Source: Acidiphilium multivorum AIU301 | Lineage (GTDB): Bacteria; Pseudomonadota; Alphaproteobacteria; Acetobacterales; Acetobacteraceae | DNA: 64,000 bases | NCBI RefSeq assembly: GCF_000202835.1 | Contig: NC_015186.1 | Span: 2,543,001 to 2,607,000 of the forward strand | Direction: 5' to 3' | In this document: piece after piece, positions 6,976 through 15,315 of the stretch | How positions within the stretch are numbered: position 1 is the stretch's first letter | Layout of the letters: each line of letters starts with the position of its first letter | Notes under the pieces: generated by a model | Told to the model about the DNA's origin: nothing | Seen by the model: only the letters and a program-made list of their open reading frames with translations | Database searches by the model: none | Translations under genes and position numbers: made by a program

Positions 6976-9381
6976 TCACCCCGCCAGCGCGGCCGCCCCG
7001 GACCGGGCGCGCGGGCGGGCCGGAAAGGCCAGCACCGGGCGGCCGCTGGTGAAGGTGCCGACGCGCTCGATGATCGCGGCGGCGTCGATGCCGTTGGCGC
7101 GGTAGAGATCGGCGATGGTGCCGGTCTGGCCGAAGCGCTCGACGCCGAGCGGCAGCACCGCATGGCCGGCGACGCCGCCGAGCCAGGACAGGGTGGCGGG
7201 ATGGCCGTCGATCACCGTGACGATGCGGCAGTCGCGCGGGAGCGGGGCGAGCAGGCGCTCGGCCAGCGAGGTCACCGCCTCGCCGCGGCAGCGCGCGCGC
7301 TGGGATGCGCTCCAGCCGGCATGCAGCCGGTCGGCCGAGGTGACGGCGAGCACGCCGATATCGCGCCGGCTTTCCGCCAGCGCCCCGGCGGCGCGGATCG
7401 CCTCCGGCGCCACCACCCCCTGATAGGCGATGACGAGTTCGGCGTTCGGCCCCGGCTCGCGCAGCCAGTAGGCGCCGTCGGTCGCCCCCTGCCGCCAGGC
7501 GGTGCCGCGCCGGCCCGGCTGCTCGACCGGGTTGGTGGACAGGCGGAGATAGACCGAGCCGCCCGCCGCATCGGCGAGGCCGGTGCGCGGATCGGTATAC
7601 GGATCGGCGTCGTCGCGCTGGAGATGGTCGAACGCCCATTCCATGATCGCCGCCAGCTCGTCGGCGAAGGCCGGCTCGAAGGCGGCGAGGCCAGGCTGGG
7701 TCATGCCGATCGCCGGCGTGCCGATCGACTGGTGCGCCCCACCCTCCGGCGCGAGGGTGACGCCGGAGGGCGTGCCGACCAGCAGGAAGCGGGCATCCTG
7801 GTAACAGGCGTAGTTCAGCGCATCGAGCCCGCGGGCGATGAACGGATCGTAGACGGTGCCGATGGGGATGAGGCGGCGGCCGAACAGCGAACGGGCGAGG
7901 CCGGCGGCGGCGAGCAGCAGCATCAGGTTGGTCTCGGCGATGCCGAGTTCGAGATGCTGGCCCTCGGGCGCGAAATCCCAGCGCGCGGTCGAGGGGATCT
8001 TCTCGGCGCGGAAGAGGTCCGCCATCGCCTCGCGGGCGAACAGGCGGCGGCGGTTGACCCAGGGGCCGAGCGAGGTGGTCCCGGTGACGTCGGGCGAGGT
8101 GGTGAGGATGCGCGCGGCGAGCGCGCTGTCGCCGCGGGCGAGATCGTCGAGGATGCGGCCGAAGGCGGCCTGGGTGGAGATCTCCCGCTCGCCGGGTGAA
8201 GCGAGGGCGGGGACCGGCAGATGCGCATCGTCGTGCCGGCGGCGGCCGGCGGCGAAGAAGGGCACCGCGTCGAGCCAGGCGCGGAAGCCGTCCACGTCCG
8301 CCACCGCGGCGAACCGCTCCCACTCCTCGCCCTGCCCCACGCCCATGTGGCGCTGCCAGGCCTGCATCTGCTCGACCGTCATCACCCCGCCGTGATTGTC
8401 CTTGTGCCCGGCGATCGGCGTGCCCCAGCCCTTGATCGTGTAGGCGAGGAAGCAGGTCGGGCGGTCATGATCGATGGCGGCGAAAACATCCGCCATGGTC
8501 TGCACGCAGTTGCCGCCGAGATTTTCCATCAGCGCGGCCAGCTCGGCATCGCTGCGCCGGGCGATCAGCGCCGAGACCGCGCCCTGGTCGCCCAGCTCGT
8601 CGAGCAGCCGCTTGCGCCAGGCCGCGCCGCCCTGGAAGGTGAGTGCTGCGTAGCGCTGGTTGGGGCAGGAATCGATCCAGCGTCGCAGCGCCTCCCCGCC
8701 CGGCTCGGCGAAGGCCGCGCGCTGCAACGCGCCGTACTTGATCCGCACCACATCCCAGCCGAAGGCCTCGAAGATCTTCTCGATGCGCTGCCACAGCCCC
8801 TCGCGGGCCACCCCGTCGAGCGACTGGCGGTTGTAGTCGATCACCCACCAGACATCGCGCAGCCCGTTCTTCCAGCCTTCCTGGAGGCATTCGTGGATGT
8901 TGCCCTCGTCGATCTCGGCATCGCCCATCAGCGCGACCATGCGGCCGCGCCGCACATCCCGCCCCCATGGCTTCGCCGCGATATAGTCCTGCACCAGCGC
9001 GGCGAAGGAGGTGATGGCGACGCCGAGGCCCACCGATCCGGTGGAGAAATCGACGTCGTCATCGTCCTTGGTGCGGCTCGGATAGCTCTGGGTGCCGCCG
9101 AAGCCGCGGAAAGTCTCCAGCCGCTCGCGCGTGGTGTTGCCCATCAGGTATTGCATCGCGTGAAACACCGGGGCGGCGTGCGGCTTGACCGCGACGCGGT
9201 CCTCCGGGCGCAGCGCGGTGAAATAGAGCGCCGCCATGATGCCCACCATCGAGGCGGAGGAGGCCTGATGCCCGCCGGTCTTGATGCCATCCACCTTCGG
9301 CCGGAGGTGGTTGGCGTTGTGGATCATCCAGTGCGACAGCCAGAGCAGGCGCTGTTCGGCGGTTTTCAGATGCGGCGTCAT
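6976..9381 (-). CDS. AceE-like 2-oxoacid dehydrogenase E1 / transketolase family protein
   Basis: The 801-residue thiamine-diphosphate enzyme resembles homodimeric pyruvate dehydrogenase E1 (AceE) and the MdeB alpha-ketobutyrate dehydrogenase type. The diphosphate-binding motif runs from G-D-A-E-I-D-E-G-N to the downstream N-R-Q-S-L-D-G (about 188-225). A pyrimidine-binding region with the acidic residue in E-L-G-I-A-E-T-N follows in the second half. It would decarboxylate a 2-oxoacid and hand an acyl group to an E2, but no E2 or E3 gene is in the window. The start at 9381 has a GGGAGA site about 8 bases upstream. The gene is divergent from an Lrp/AsnC regulator 120 bases away, an arrangement like mdeR-mdeB in Pseudomonas. 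Confidence 0.8.
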   Translation of the reverse strand: MTPHLKTAEQRLLWLSHWMIHNANHLRPKVDGIKTGGHQASSASMVGIMAALYFTALRPEDRVAVKPHAAPVFHAMQYLMGNTTRERLETFRGFGGTQSYPSRTKDDDDVDFSTGSVGLGVAITSFAALVQDYIAAKPWGRDVRRGRMVALMGDAEIDEGNIHECLQEGWKNGLRDVWWVIDYNRQSLDGVAREGLWQRIEKIFEAFGWDVVRIKYGALQRAAFAEPGGEALRRWIDSCPNQRYAALTFQGGAAWRKRLLDELGDQGAVSALIARRSDAELAALMENLGGNCVQTMADVFAAIDHDRPTCFLAYTIKGWGTPIAGHKDNHGGVMTVEQMQAWQRHMGVGQGEEWERFAAVADVDGFRAWLDAVPFFAAGRRRHDDAHLPVPALASPGEREISTQAAFGRILDDLARGDSALAARILTTSPDVTGTTSLGPWVNRRRLFAREAMADLFRAEKIPSTARWDFAPEGQHLELGIAETNLMLLLAAAGLARSLFGRRLIPIGTVYDPFIARGLDALNYACYQDARFLLVGTPSGVTLAPEGGAHQSIGTPAIGMTQPGLAAFEPAFADELAAIMEWAFDHLQRDDADPYTDPRTGLADAAGGSVYLRLSTNPVEQPGRRGTAWRQGATDGAYWLREPGPNAELVIAYQGVVAPEAIRAAGALAESRRDIGVLAVTSADRLHAGWSASQRARCRGEAVTSLAERLLAPLPRDCRIVTVIDGHPATLSWLGGVAGHAVLPLGVERFGQTGTIADLYRANGIDAAAIIERVGTFTSGRPVLAFPARPRARSGAAALAG

Positions 9382-9433
9382 TCGCGGTCTCCCGGCGTGA
9401 GGGCGGTGCGCCGAGTCTAGGCGGGCGGGCGGA

Positions 9434-9452
9434 GCGAATCCTTGCGATTCGC
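9434..9452. promoter_or_regulatory. Inverted repeat in the divergent AceE-like / Lrp promoter gap
   Basis: A perfect 7-bp inverted repeat (GCGAATC, five bases, GATTCGC) sits in the 120-bp gap between the AceE-like gene and the Lrp/AsnC gene. Its position makes it a candidate operator for the adjacent regulator, which usually controls its divergent neighbour. Lrp-family sites are degenerate, so this is inference. Confidence 0.35.
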
Positions 9453-9501
9453 GCGGCCCAGGGCAATATCGTGGCGATAGTCTGCAAGGAACCGCGCCAT
9501 C

Positions 9502-9972
9502 ATGGTGAAATCCGGCACGATCGACGATTTCGATAGGGAGATCCTGTCCGCCCTGCGGAGCGACGCGCGGATCTCCATGCTCGACCTCGCCGAGCGGGTC
9601 GGGCTGAGTGCGACCCCGGTGGCCCGCCGCGTGCGCCGGCTGGAGCGCGAGGGCATCATCCGCGGCTATACCGTGATGATCGACGAGGCGGCCCTCGGCT
9701 TCGACGTGTCGGTGTTCGTCTCGGTCAAGCTCGACAAGCAGGTGGACGACGCGCTGGTGCGTTTCGAGGCGGCCATCGCCTCGTTCCCCGAGGTGGTCGA
9801 TTGCTGGCTGATGACCGGCAACCGCGACTACCTGCTCCGGGTGGTGACGACGAGCCTCGCCGCGTTCGAGCAGTTCCTGGTCGGGCAACTGACGCGGGTG
9901 CGCGGCGTCGCCTCGATCGAGAGCTCGATCCCGCTGCGCCGGGTCAAGGCCGGGGTGTCGCGCTCGGCCTGA
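9502..9972 (+). CDS. Lrp/AsnC family transcriptional regulator
   Basis: The 156-residue protein has the standard length and order: an N-terminal winged helix-turn-helix (I-D-D-F-D-R-E-I-L near 7-15, then L-A-E-R-V-G-L-S-A-T-P-V-A-R-R-V-R-R-L-E), followed by an alpha-beta RAM ligand-binding domain that includes V-V-D-C-W-L-M-T-G-N-R-D-Y. Such proteins sense amino acids or related metabolites and form octamers. It probably controls the divergent AceE-like gene and possibly itself. The ligand is unknown; by analogy with MdeR a sulfur amino acid or 2-oxobutyrate source is one option. Confidence 0.9.
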   Translation: MVKSGTIDDFDREILSALRSDARISMLDLAERVGLSATPVARRVRRLEREGIIRGYTVMIDEAALGFDVSVFVSVKLDKQVDDALVRFEAAIASFPEVVDCWLMTGNRDYLLRVVTTSLAAFEQFLVGQLTRVRGVASIESSIPLRRVKAGVSRSA

Positions 9973-9987
9973 CCGGCCAGCCCGCGT

Positions 9988-12105
9988 TCAGGCGCTCGCC
10001 GCCAGGGCGGGCGCGGCGGCCGGATCGAACGGACGATCGGGCACCCGCCCCGTCATCCGCAGCCAGTCCGTCACGCCCGCGGCGGGAATCGGACGGCTGA
10101 ACAGATACCCCTGAACGCTGCCGACGCCCCGCTCCACCAGGTTGCGGTTCTGTTCCGGCGTCTCGACGCCTTCGGCCGTCACCTGCAGCCCGAGCGCGCG
10201 GGCGATCGAGAGGATCGCCTCGATCGTCGCATAGCCGTTGCGCCCGGCGTCGCGCACGAAGGACTGGTCGATCTTGATCACGTCGATCGGCAGGTTGCCG
10301 AGGAAGGACAGCGACGAGAAGCCGGTGCCGAAATCGTCGAGCAGGATTCCCACGCCCATCTGCCGCAGCCTGTCGAACAGCGGCGCCGACCGGTCGGCGT
10401 CGTGCAGGAACATCGTCTCGGTGATTTCGATCTTCAGGCGCGATGGCGGCAGACCCGAAACCGCCAGCGCGTGCTCGACGTCATCGAGCAGGCTGCCGAC
10501 CAGCACATGCGAGACCGAGATGTTGACGGTGACGGCGATCGAGGGGTCCGGCCAGCCGGTCGCCGCGCGGCACGCCTCTTCCAGCACCCAGCGGCCGATC
10601 CGCTCGATCTGCCCGCTCTGCTCGGCGACCGGGATGAACGTCGCCGGGCTGACCGCGCCGCGCACGGGGTGATTCCAGCGCAGCAGCGCCTCGAACGCCG
10701 TGCAGGCGCCGGTCCGCGCGTCGATGATCGGCTGGAACACCAGGCGGAACTGATCGCCCTTGATGGCGTCCCGCAGGCCCTGTTCGAGGTCGTAGCGATC
10801 CGCCATGTCATCGGCGAGAACCGGGTCGAAGCGCTTGGCCCGGCTCTTGCCCTCGCGCTTCGCCGCATACATCGCGACATCGGCGGCGCGGATCACGCTG
10901 TCGGCGGTATCGCCATTGTCGGGATAGAGCGCCACCCCCACCGAGGCCTCGACCCGGCAGACATCCGCGCCCACCGTGATCGGCGTCTTGATCGCCTCGA
11001 TCAGCCGCTCGGCATGGCGGAGCGCCTCCTCGCCGCCGCAGTCCGGCAGGGCGACGAGGAACTCGTCGCCGCCCCACCGCGCGACGTCCCCCGTCGCGCC
11101 GATCACCCGGGCGACGCGCTCGGCGGTTTGCCGCAGAACCTGGTCCCCCATCTCGTGGCCGCGCAGGTCGTTGATCTGCTTGAAGCTGTCGAGATCGATG
11201 AACAGCAGCGCGACCCGGCCGGGCGCCCCCACCGAACCCTCCGCGCGCCCGGCGAGGCGGGCGGTGAAGGTCGGGCGGTTGTAGAGCCCGGTCAGCGGAT
11301 CGGTCGAGGCGAGCCGGCTCAGGGCCGCCGCGTAGCGCTCGCGCTCGGCCACCTCGTGCGCGAGCTGGGCGGTCCGCTCGCACACCCGGCGCTCCAGGCT
11401 CTCGTTGGCGTCCGCGAGGTCGCTCTTCATCGCTTCGAGATGAACCCTCTCCTGCTCGGAGCGCAGCGTCAGCACCTGGTTCGTGCGCATCAGGCGCAAG
11501 CCGCGCAGCACCGTCCGCGACGTGGTCCGGGCGAAGAAGAACGACGAGATGTAGCCGACGATGCCGATCACCGCGAATTTCTGCCCGCCCGGCTGATACG
11601 CGATCAGGGTCTCCGCAACCCCCGGCAGCAGGACGGCGGTGCAATAGGTCACGATCAGCGGAAAGCTGGCGCTCAGGACGGTGACGCTCCCCCCCGCCAT
11701 GCCGAAACACACCATGAACGCATACGCCCGCTCGACGACGGCGAGATGCGGAAAGAAGAAGATCGGGAAACTGCCGAGCAGCAGGGCCAGGGTCGACGTG
11801 CCGAGCCCGAAGCGGCGGATCATCTTCCGGCCGTCGAAAGGCTTCCGGCGGACCCGGGGAAACAGGATGAAGATGTCGACGGAGCGGATCGCGGAAACGA
11901 GGACGATGGCGGCGAACCAGGCCAGCAGGGCGGACCACTCGCCCGGCGCCTGCACGAGGAGGATGAGCAGGAACGACACCGCGACCGTGACGAACACGCT
12001 GCCGCCGCCCAACGAATAGAGCAGTTCGGCACGATCCCTCTCGATCAGCTCCTCCAGTTCGGGATCGGCTGTTTCGTCAGGCTCTGATCGCTTGGGCTTA
12101 CGCAT
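9988..12105 (-). CDS. Membrane GGDEF-EAL cyclic-di-GMP protein
   Basis: About 705 residues from the chosen start. The N-terminal third has several membrane segments, then a short coiled coil (about 215-255). A GGDEF domain with intact G-G-D-E-F follows, and then an EAL domain with E-A-L-L-R-W, D-D-F-G-T-G-F-S-S-L and K-I-D-Q-S-F-V. Both cyclase and phosphodiesterase motifs look intact. I see no R-x-x-D inhibitory site just before GGDEF. It likely sets local cyclic-di-GMP levels in response to a membrane signal. The start at 12105 is preferred because a GGGAA sequence lies upstream; an ATG at 12147 would add 14 residues without a visible ribosome site. Confidence 0.88.
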   Translation of the reverse strand: MRKPKRSEPDETADPELEELIERDRAELLYSLGGGSVFVTVAVSFLLILLVQAPGEWSALLAWFAAIVLVSAIRSVDIFILFPRVRRKPFDGRKMIRRFGLGTSTLALLLGSFPIFFFPHLAVVERAYAFMVCFGMAGGSVTVLSASFPLIVTYCTAVLLPGVAETLIAYQPGGQKFAVIGIVGYISSFFFARTTSRTVLRGLRLMRTNQVLTLRSEQERVHLEAMKSDLADANESLERRVCERTAQLAHEVAERERYAAALSRLASTDPLTGLYNRPTFTARLAGRAEGSVGAPGRVALLFIDLDSFKQINDLRGHEMGDQVLRQTAERVARVIGATGDVARWGGDEFLVALPDCGGEEALRHAERLIEAIKTPITVGADVCRVEASVGVALYPDNGDTADSVIRAADVAMYAAKREGKSRAKRFDPVLADDMADRYDLEQGLRDAIKGDQFRLVFQPIIDARTGACTAFEALLRWNHPVRGAVSPATFIPVAEQSGQIERIGRWVLEEACRAATGWPDPSIAVTVNISVSHVLVGSLLDDVEHALAVSGLPPSRLKIEITETMFLHDADRSAPLFDRLRQMGVGILLDDFGTGFSSLSFLGNLPIDVIKIDQSFVRDAGRNGYATIEAILSIARALGLQVTAEGVETPEQNRNLVERGVGSVQGYLFSRPIPAAGVTDWLRMTGRVPDRPFDPAAAPALAASA

Positions 12106-12147
12106 GTGAATTCCCGACAGGGGATCGGCTTGACGATCCGGCGCCAT

Positions 12148-12471
12148 ACTCGCGGACCGGCGGCCCCCCTTGCGGCGCCCGCCACTCCCTCCCGCGCCTT
12201 AAGCACGGCAATTCTTAATGGATCGTTATGAAATCCCGGGGCATATCAGGGATGACCTGCCCGCTGACCGGCCGCTCGAAGCGCGTCTCCGGCCGGAACA
12301 CCCACATCCCGCGTCCTGCCGGATTGCCGTCCGATCGGTGGTAGTTTAACGATAAATCTCAACTTGGGAGAGGTGGGCCTCTTTTGCTATGCCGATGATA
12401 GCGCAACCAACGGCCGCCCGGCCGCAAGAGCAAAATTTGATCCCGACGCCACGTCAATACGGAGGAAACCG
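12148..12471. other. Intergenic gap between the GGDEF-EAL gene and the MFS gene
   Basis: This 324-bp divergent gap must hold promoters for both neighbours. It contains an AT-richer patch around 12342-12364, a short hairpin-forming AGAGG/CCTCT pair followed by four T (12369-12385), and a CGGCCG-CC-CGGCCG inverted repeat (12411-12424) in the probable leader of the MFS gene. The long frame through it (from 12364) is only an N-terminal extension of the MFS frame. I see no separate gene. Confidence 0.4.
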
Positions 12472-13770
12472 ATGAGTTCAAGCACAGGAGCGGCGGAGGT
12501 GGGCATGACCCGCTGGTTCCGCCTCATTCCCATCGCGATGATCGTCTACATCATCTCGTTCATGGACCGCACCAACATCGCCTACGCCTTTTCGGGAATC
12601 GGCCACGATTTCCACATCACCAAGGCGGACGAAGGCACCGCGGGCGGCATCTTCTTCGTCGGCTACGTGCTGCTGCAGATTCCCGGCGGCTGGCTGGCCG
12701 AACACTGGTCCGCCAAGAAATTCGTCGCCATCATGATCTGCTTCTGGGGGCTGATGGCGCTGGCCTGCGGGCTCGCGCAGAATTTCACCCAGCTCGTGAT
12801 CTTCAGGTTCCTTCTCGGCGTCGCCGAGGGCGGGATCTGGCCGGCCACGCTGGTGCTGCTGTCGCACTGGTTCCCCGTGCAGGAGCGCGCCCGCGCCTAC
12901 GGCTTCTGGATCGCCAACCTGGCGATCTCGTCGATCATCACCCAGCCGCTGTCGGGCTTCATCGTCGCCGGCTCGGACTGGCGCACGCTCTTCTTCGTCG
13001 AAGGCGCGCTGCCCTTCATCATCGCGCTGCCGCTCTGGCTGATCTTCATCAAGGACCGGCCCGAAGACGCCCATTGGTGCCTGCCCGCCGAGCGCGACTA
13101 CATCAACCGCTCGCTCGCCCAGGACCGCGCCAACGAACCCGAGCCGGGACCGTTCAGCGACATCTTCAAGTCGGCGACGGTGTGGCGCCTCGTGGTGGTC
13201 TATTTCCTCGTGCAGGTCGGCTTCTACGGGCTGAACATGTGGATGCCCACCCTGCTCAAGTCCCTCACCCATGCGGGCTTCGGCGCGGTCGGCCTGATCG
13301 CGACACTGCCCTACGTGGTCGCGGGGCTGATGCTCTGGTTCAACGGCTGGTGGGCGGACACCAACCGCCGCTACTCCCGCCACGTCTTCCTGCCCATGAC
13401 GCTGGCGGCCGTCAGCCTCATCCTGTCGGTGACGGTCGGCGAGGGCATGATCCTGCTGTCCATCTTCTTCCTCTGCCTCGCGATGGGCGGCGCGATGTCC
13501 TATGACGGCCCGTTCTGGGCGGCCGCCTCGCGCACGCTGCCCGTCGCCCTCGTCGGCGGCGCCATGGGGCTGATCAACGCGCTCGGCAATCTCGGCGGCT
13601 ATCTCGGGCCGTTCCTGGGCGGCTATCTCCAGGACAAGACGCACAATTTCTACGCCACGGCGATCCTCTTCGCCATCTCGCTGTTCGCCGCCGGCCTCGT
13701 GATGCTGACGATCAGGGTCCGCGAAACGGCCCCGACCGTGCACGGCCCCGCGGTCAGCCCCGCCGAATGA
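12472..13770 (+). CDS. MFS transporter, anion:cation symporter (ACS) type
   Basis: The 432-residue membrane protein has about 12 hydrophobic segments. The N-terminal signature M-D-R-T-N-I-A-Y-A (about 32-40) is typical of the ACS branch, which carries sugar acids, tartrate, phthalate, hydroxyphenylacetate and similar organic anions. A G-G-W-L-A-E-x-x-S-A-K-K sequence (about 74-85) stands in the loop 2-3 motif position. The ATG at 12472 has a strong GGAGG site 6 bases upstream, so the longer in-frame extension from 12364 is rejected. The gene precedes the Rieske/sarcosine-oxidase operon on the same strand, so it may import that pathway's substrate; the 302-bp gap keeps this an inference. Confidence 0.87.
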   Translation: MSSSTGAAEVGMTRWFRLIPIAMIVYIISFMDRTNIAYAFSGIGHDFHITKADEGTAGGIFFVGYVLLQIPGGWLAEHWSAKKFVAIMICFWGLMALACGLAQNFTQLVIFRFLLGVAEGGIWPATLVLLSHWFPVQERARAYGFWIANLAISSIITQPLSGFIVAGSDWRTLFFVEGALPFIIALPLWLIFIKDRPEDAHWCLPAERDYINRSLAQDRANEPEPGPFSDIFKSATVWRLVVVYFLVQVGFYGLNMWMPTLLKSLTHAGFGAVGLIATLPYVVAGLMLWFNGWWADTNRRYSRHVFLPMTLAAVSLILSVTVGEGMILLSIFFLCLAMGGAMSYDGPFWAAASRTLPVALVGGAMGLINALGNLGGYLGPFLGGYLQDKTHNFYATAILFAISLFAAGLVMLTIRVRETAPTVHGPAVSPAE

Positions 13771-14072
13771 GCCAGTGTCCCGGACACTGGAAAACGATAA
13801 GAACAATAGTCTAGCACCAAGCTGACGAAGGCACCGGCCGGTTCCACCCGCGCCGGTGCCACCTCGTCCATCCCCGAACGCCCCTGAACGCGGTCCATCA
13901 ACACGGCGGACGAACGCCGGACATGACGCGGCGTTCGCCGCCACCGGCCGCACCCTTCCGGACCACCCGGGCCGCCGGGGGCCAGCGCGCCGGCTCATAG
14001 GCTTATGCACAAATGCGATTTGCCGCCGCCCCGGCGTGCTGACTAACGTCCGGTGTCCACTGGAGGTCACCG
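13771..14072. other. Intergenic gap before the Rieske/oxidase operon
   Basis: The 302-bp gap starts with a perfect palindrome one base after the MFS stop (described separately). A less GC-rich stretch with AACGATAAGAACAATAGTC follows at about 13793-13811, and a GGAGG ribosome site lies just before the ATG at 14073. The promoter of the downstream operon must lie here, but I cannot point to convincing -35/-10 boxes. I see no gene. Confidence 0.4.
13772..13790. promoter_or_regulatory. Perfect 19-bp palindrome after the MFS gene
   Basis: CCAGTGTCC, one central C, then GGACACTGG: nine perfectly paired bases on each side, beginning one base after the stop codon. It is followed by AAAA rather than T, so it is not a normal intrinsic terminator on the plus strand. 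It may be a dimeric repressor operator (the TGTCC-GGACA core has GntR-like symmetry) or an mRNA 3' hairpin. Confidence 0.4.
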
Positions 14073-15314
14073 ATGCCGGATACGCCCCTGCGCAACCGCC
14101 TCTCCGCGCTTCTCGCCCAGCGTCCGCCCCGGCACACGCTGCCGCAGGCCTTCTACACCGATCCCGAGATCTTCGAGTTCGACCTGCGCGAGATCTACGG
14201 CCGCAGCTGGCTGCTCATCGGGCTGGAAACCGAGATCCCCGACCCCGGCAGCTATCTCGCGATGACCATCGGCCGCTCGCCGATCCTCCTGCTCCGCGGG
14301 CAGGACGGCGTGCTGCGCGGCTTCTTCAACACCTGCCGCCATCGCGGCGCGCAGATCCTGGCCGATGGCTGCGGCCACGCGCAGCGCCTGCTCTGCCCCT
14401 ATCACCAGTGGATGTATGACGACACCGGCGCCCTGCGCGGCGCCGGCCGCATGCCGCGCGAGTTCGACAAGTCCGCCCACGGTCTGAACCCGATCCATGT
14501 CCGCACCGTCGCCGGCACCGTCTATGTCTGCCTCGCCGCCGAGCCGCCCGAATTCGACGCCTTCCACGACCATCTCGCGCCGATGCTCGCCGGCCACGAT
14601 CTCGGCAACGCCAAGCTCGCCGCCGAATGCACGCTGTTCGAGCGCGGCAACTGGAAGCTGGTGATGGAGAACGCGCGCGAGTGCTATCACTGCGGCGCCG
14701 GCCATCCCGAGCTCGCCCGCTCCTTCCCGACCGACGTGCGCGGCAATTTCAGCACCGCCGGCATGGTCGACCTGCCCGGCTTCATCGCGCGGATGGAGGC
14801 GCTCGGCCTGCCCTCCGCCGCGGTGCAGGGCGAATGGTGGCAGGCCTCGCGCTTCCCGCTGCGCGACGGCAACGTGTCGATGACGATGGACGGCACGCCC
14901 TGCGTCGCCAAGCCGCTCTGCCACGTCAACGGCGGCGATGTCGGCTCGCTGCGCTGGGCGCTGGAGCCGCACTGCTTCGCCCATGCGGTGGGCGATTTCC
15001 TCATCATCTTCTCCGCCCTGCCGCTCGCGCCGCAGGAAACCCTGGTCGTCGCCAAGTGGTATGTCCACAAGGATGCCGAGGAAGGCGTCGACTACACGCG
15101 GGACGGGCTGATGCATGTCTGGAACGAGACCAACCTGCAGGACCGCGCGCTGGTCGAGCTGAACCAGCGCGGCGTCAACTCGCTCGGCTACGTGCCCGGC
15201 CCCTACAGCGAGGCGTCGGAGAGTCTCGCCATCGGCTTTACCGACTGGTACGTGAACAGCGTTTCCCGCCGCATCGGCGCGGCGGCGCCGGTCCAGAAGC
15301 TGGTCGACGCCTGA
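14073..15314 (+). CDS. Rieske-type non-heme iron oxygenase, alpha subunit family (betaine demethylase-like)
   Basis: The 413-residue protein has a Rieske [2Fe-2S] site with ligands Cys88, His90, Cys108 and His111 in the pattern C-x-H-x17-C-x2-H. The catalytic mononuclear iron domain contains N-A-R-E-C-Y-H-C-G-A-G-H (His206 and His211). This N-x-x-E-x-Y-H-C-x-x-x-H form is common in the glycine betaine/stachydrine/carnitine-type oxygenases rather than in naphthalene dioxygenases. It would oxidatively remove a methyl group or hydroxylate a small quaternary amine, needing an external reductase not seen next to it. A GGAGG site precedes the ATG. The next gene starts 1 base after its stop. Confidence 0.88.
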   Translation: MPDTPLRNRLSALLAQRPPRHTLPQAFYTDPEIFEFDLREIYGRSWLLIGLETEIPDPGSYLAMTIGRSPILLLRGQDGVLRGFFNTCRHRGAQILADGCGHAQRLLCPYHQWMYDDTGALRGAGRMPREFDKSAHGLNPIHVRTVAGTVYVCLAAEPPEFDAFHDHLAPMLAGHDLGNAKLAAECTLFERGNWKLVMENARECYHCGAGHPELARSFPTDVRGNFSTAGMVDLPGFIARMEALGLPSAAVQGEWWQASRFPLRDGNVSMTMDGTPCVAKPLCHVNGGDVGSLRWALEPHCFAHAVGDFLIIFSALPLAPQETLVVAKWYVHKDAEEGVDYTRDGLMHVWNETNLQDRALVELNQRGVNSLGYVPGPYSEASESLAIGFTDWYVNSVSRRIGAAAPVQKLVDA

Positions 15315-15315
15315 C

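Noticed and set aside
12369-12385. Possible intrinsic terminator (AGAGG/CCTCT hairpin then T-run)
   Set aside because: The stem is only five base pairs, and it lies between divergent genes where no transcript needs to end.
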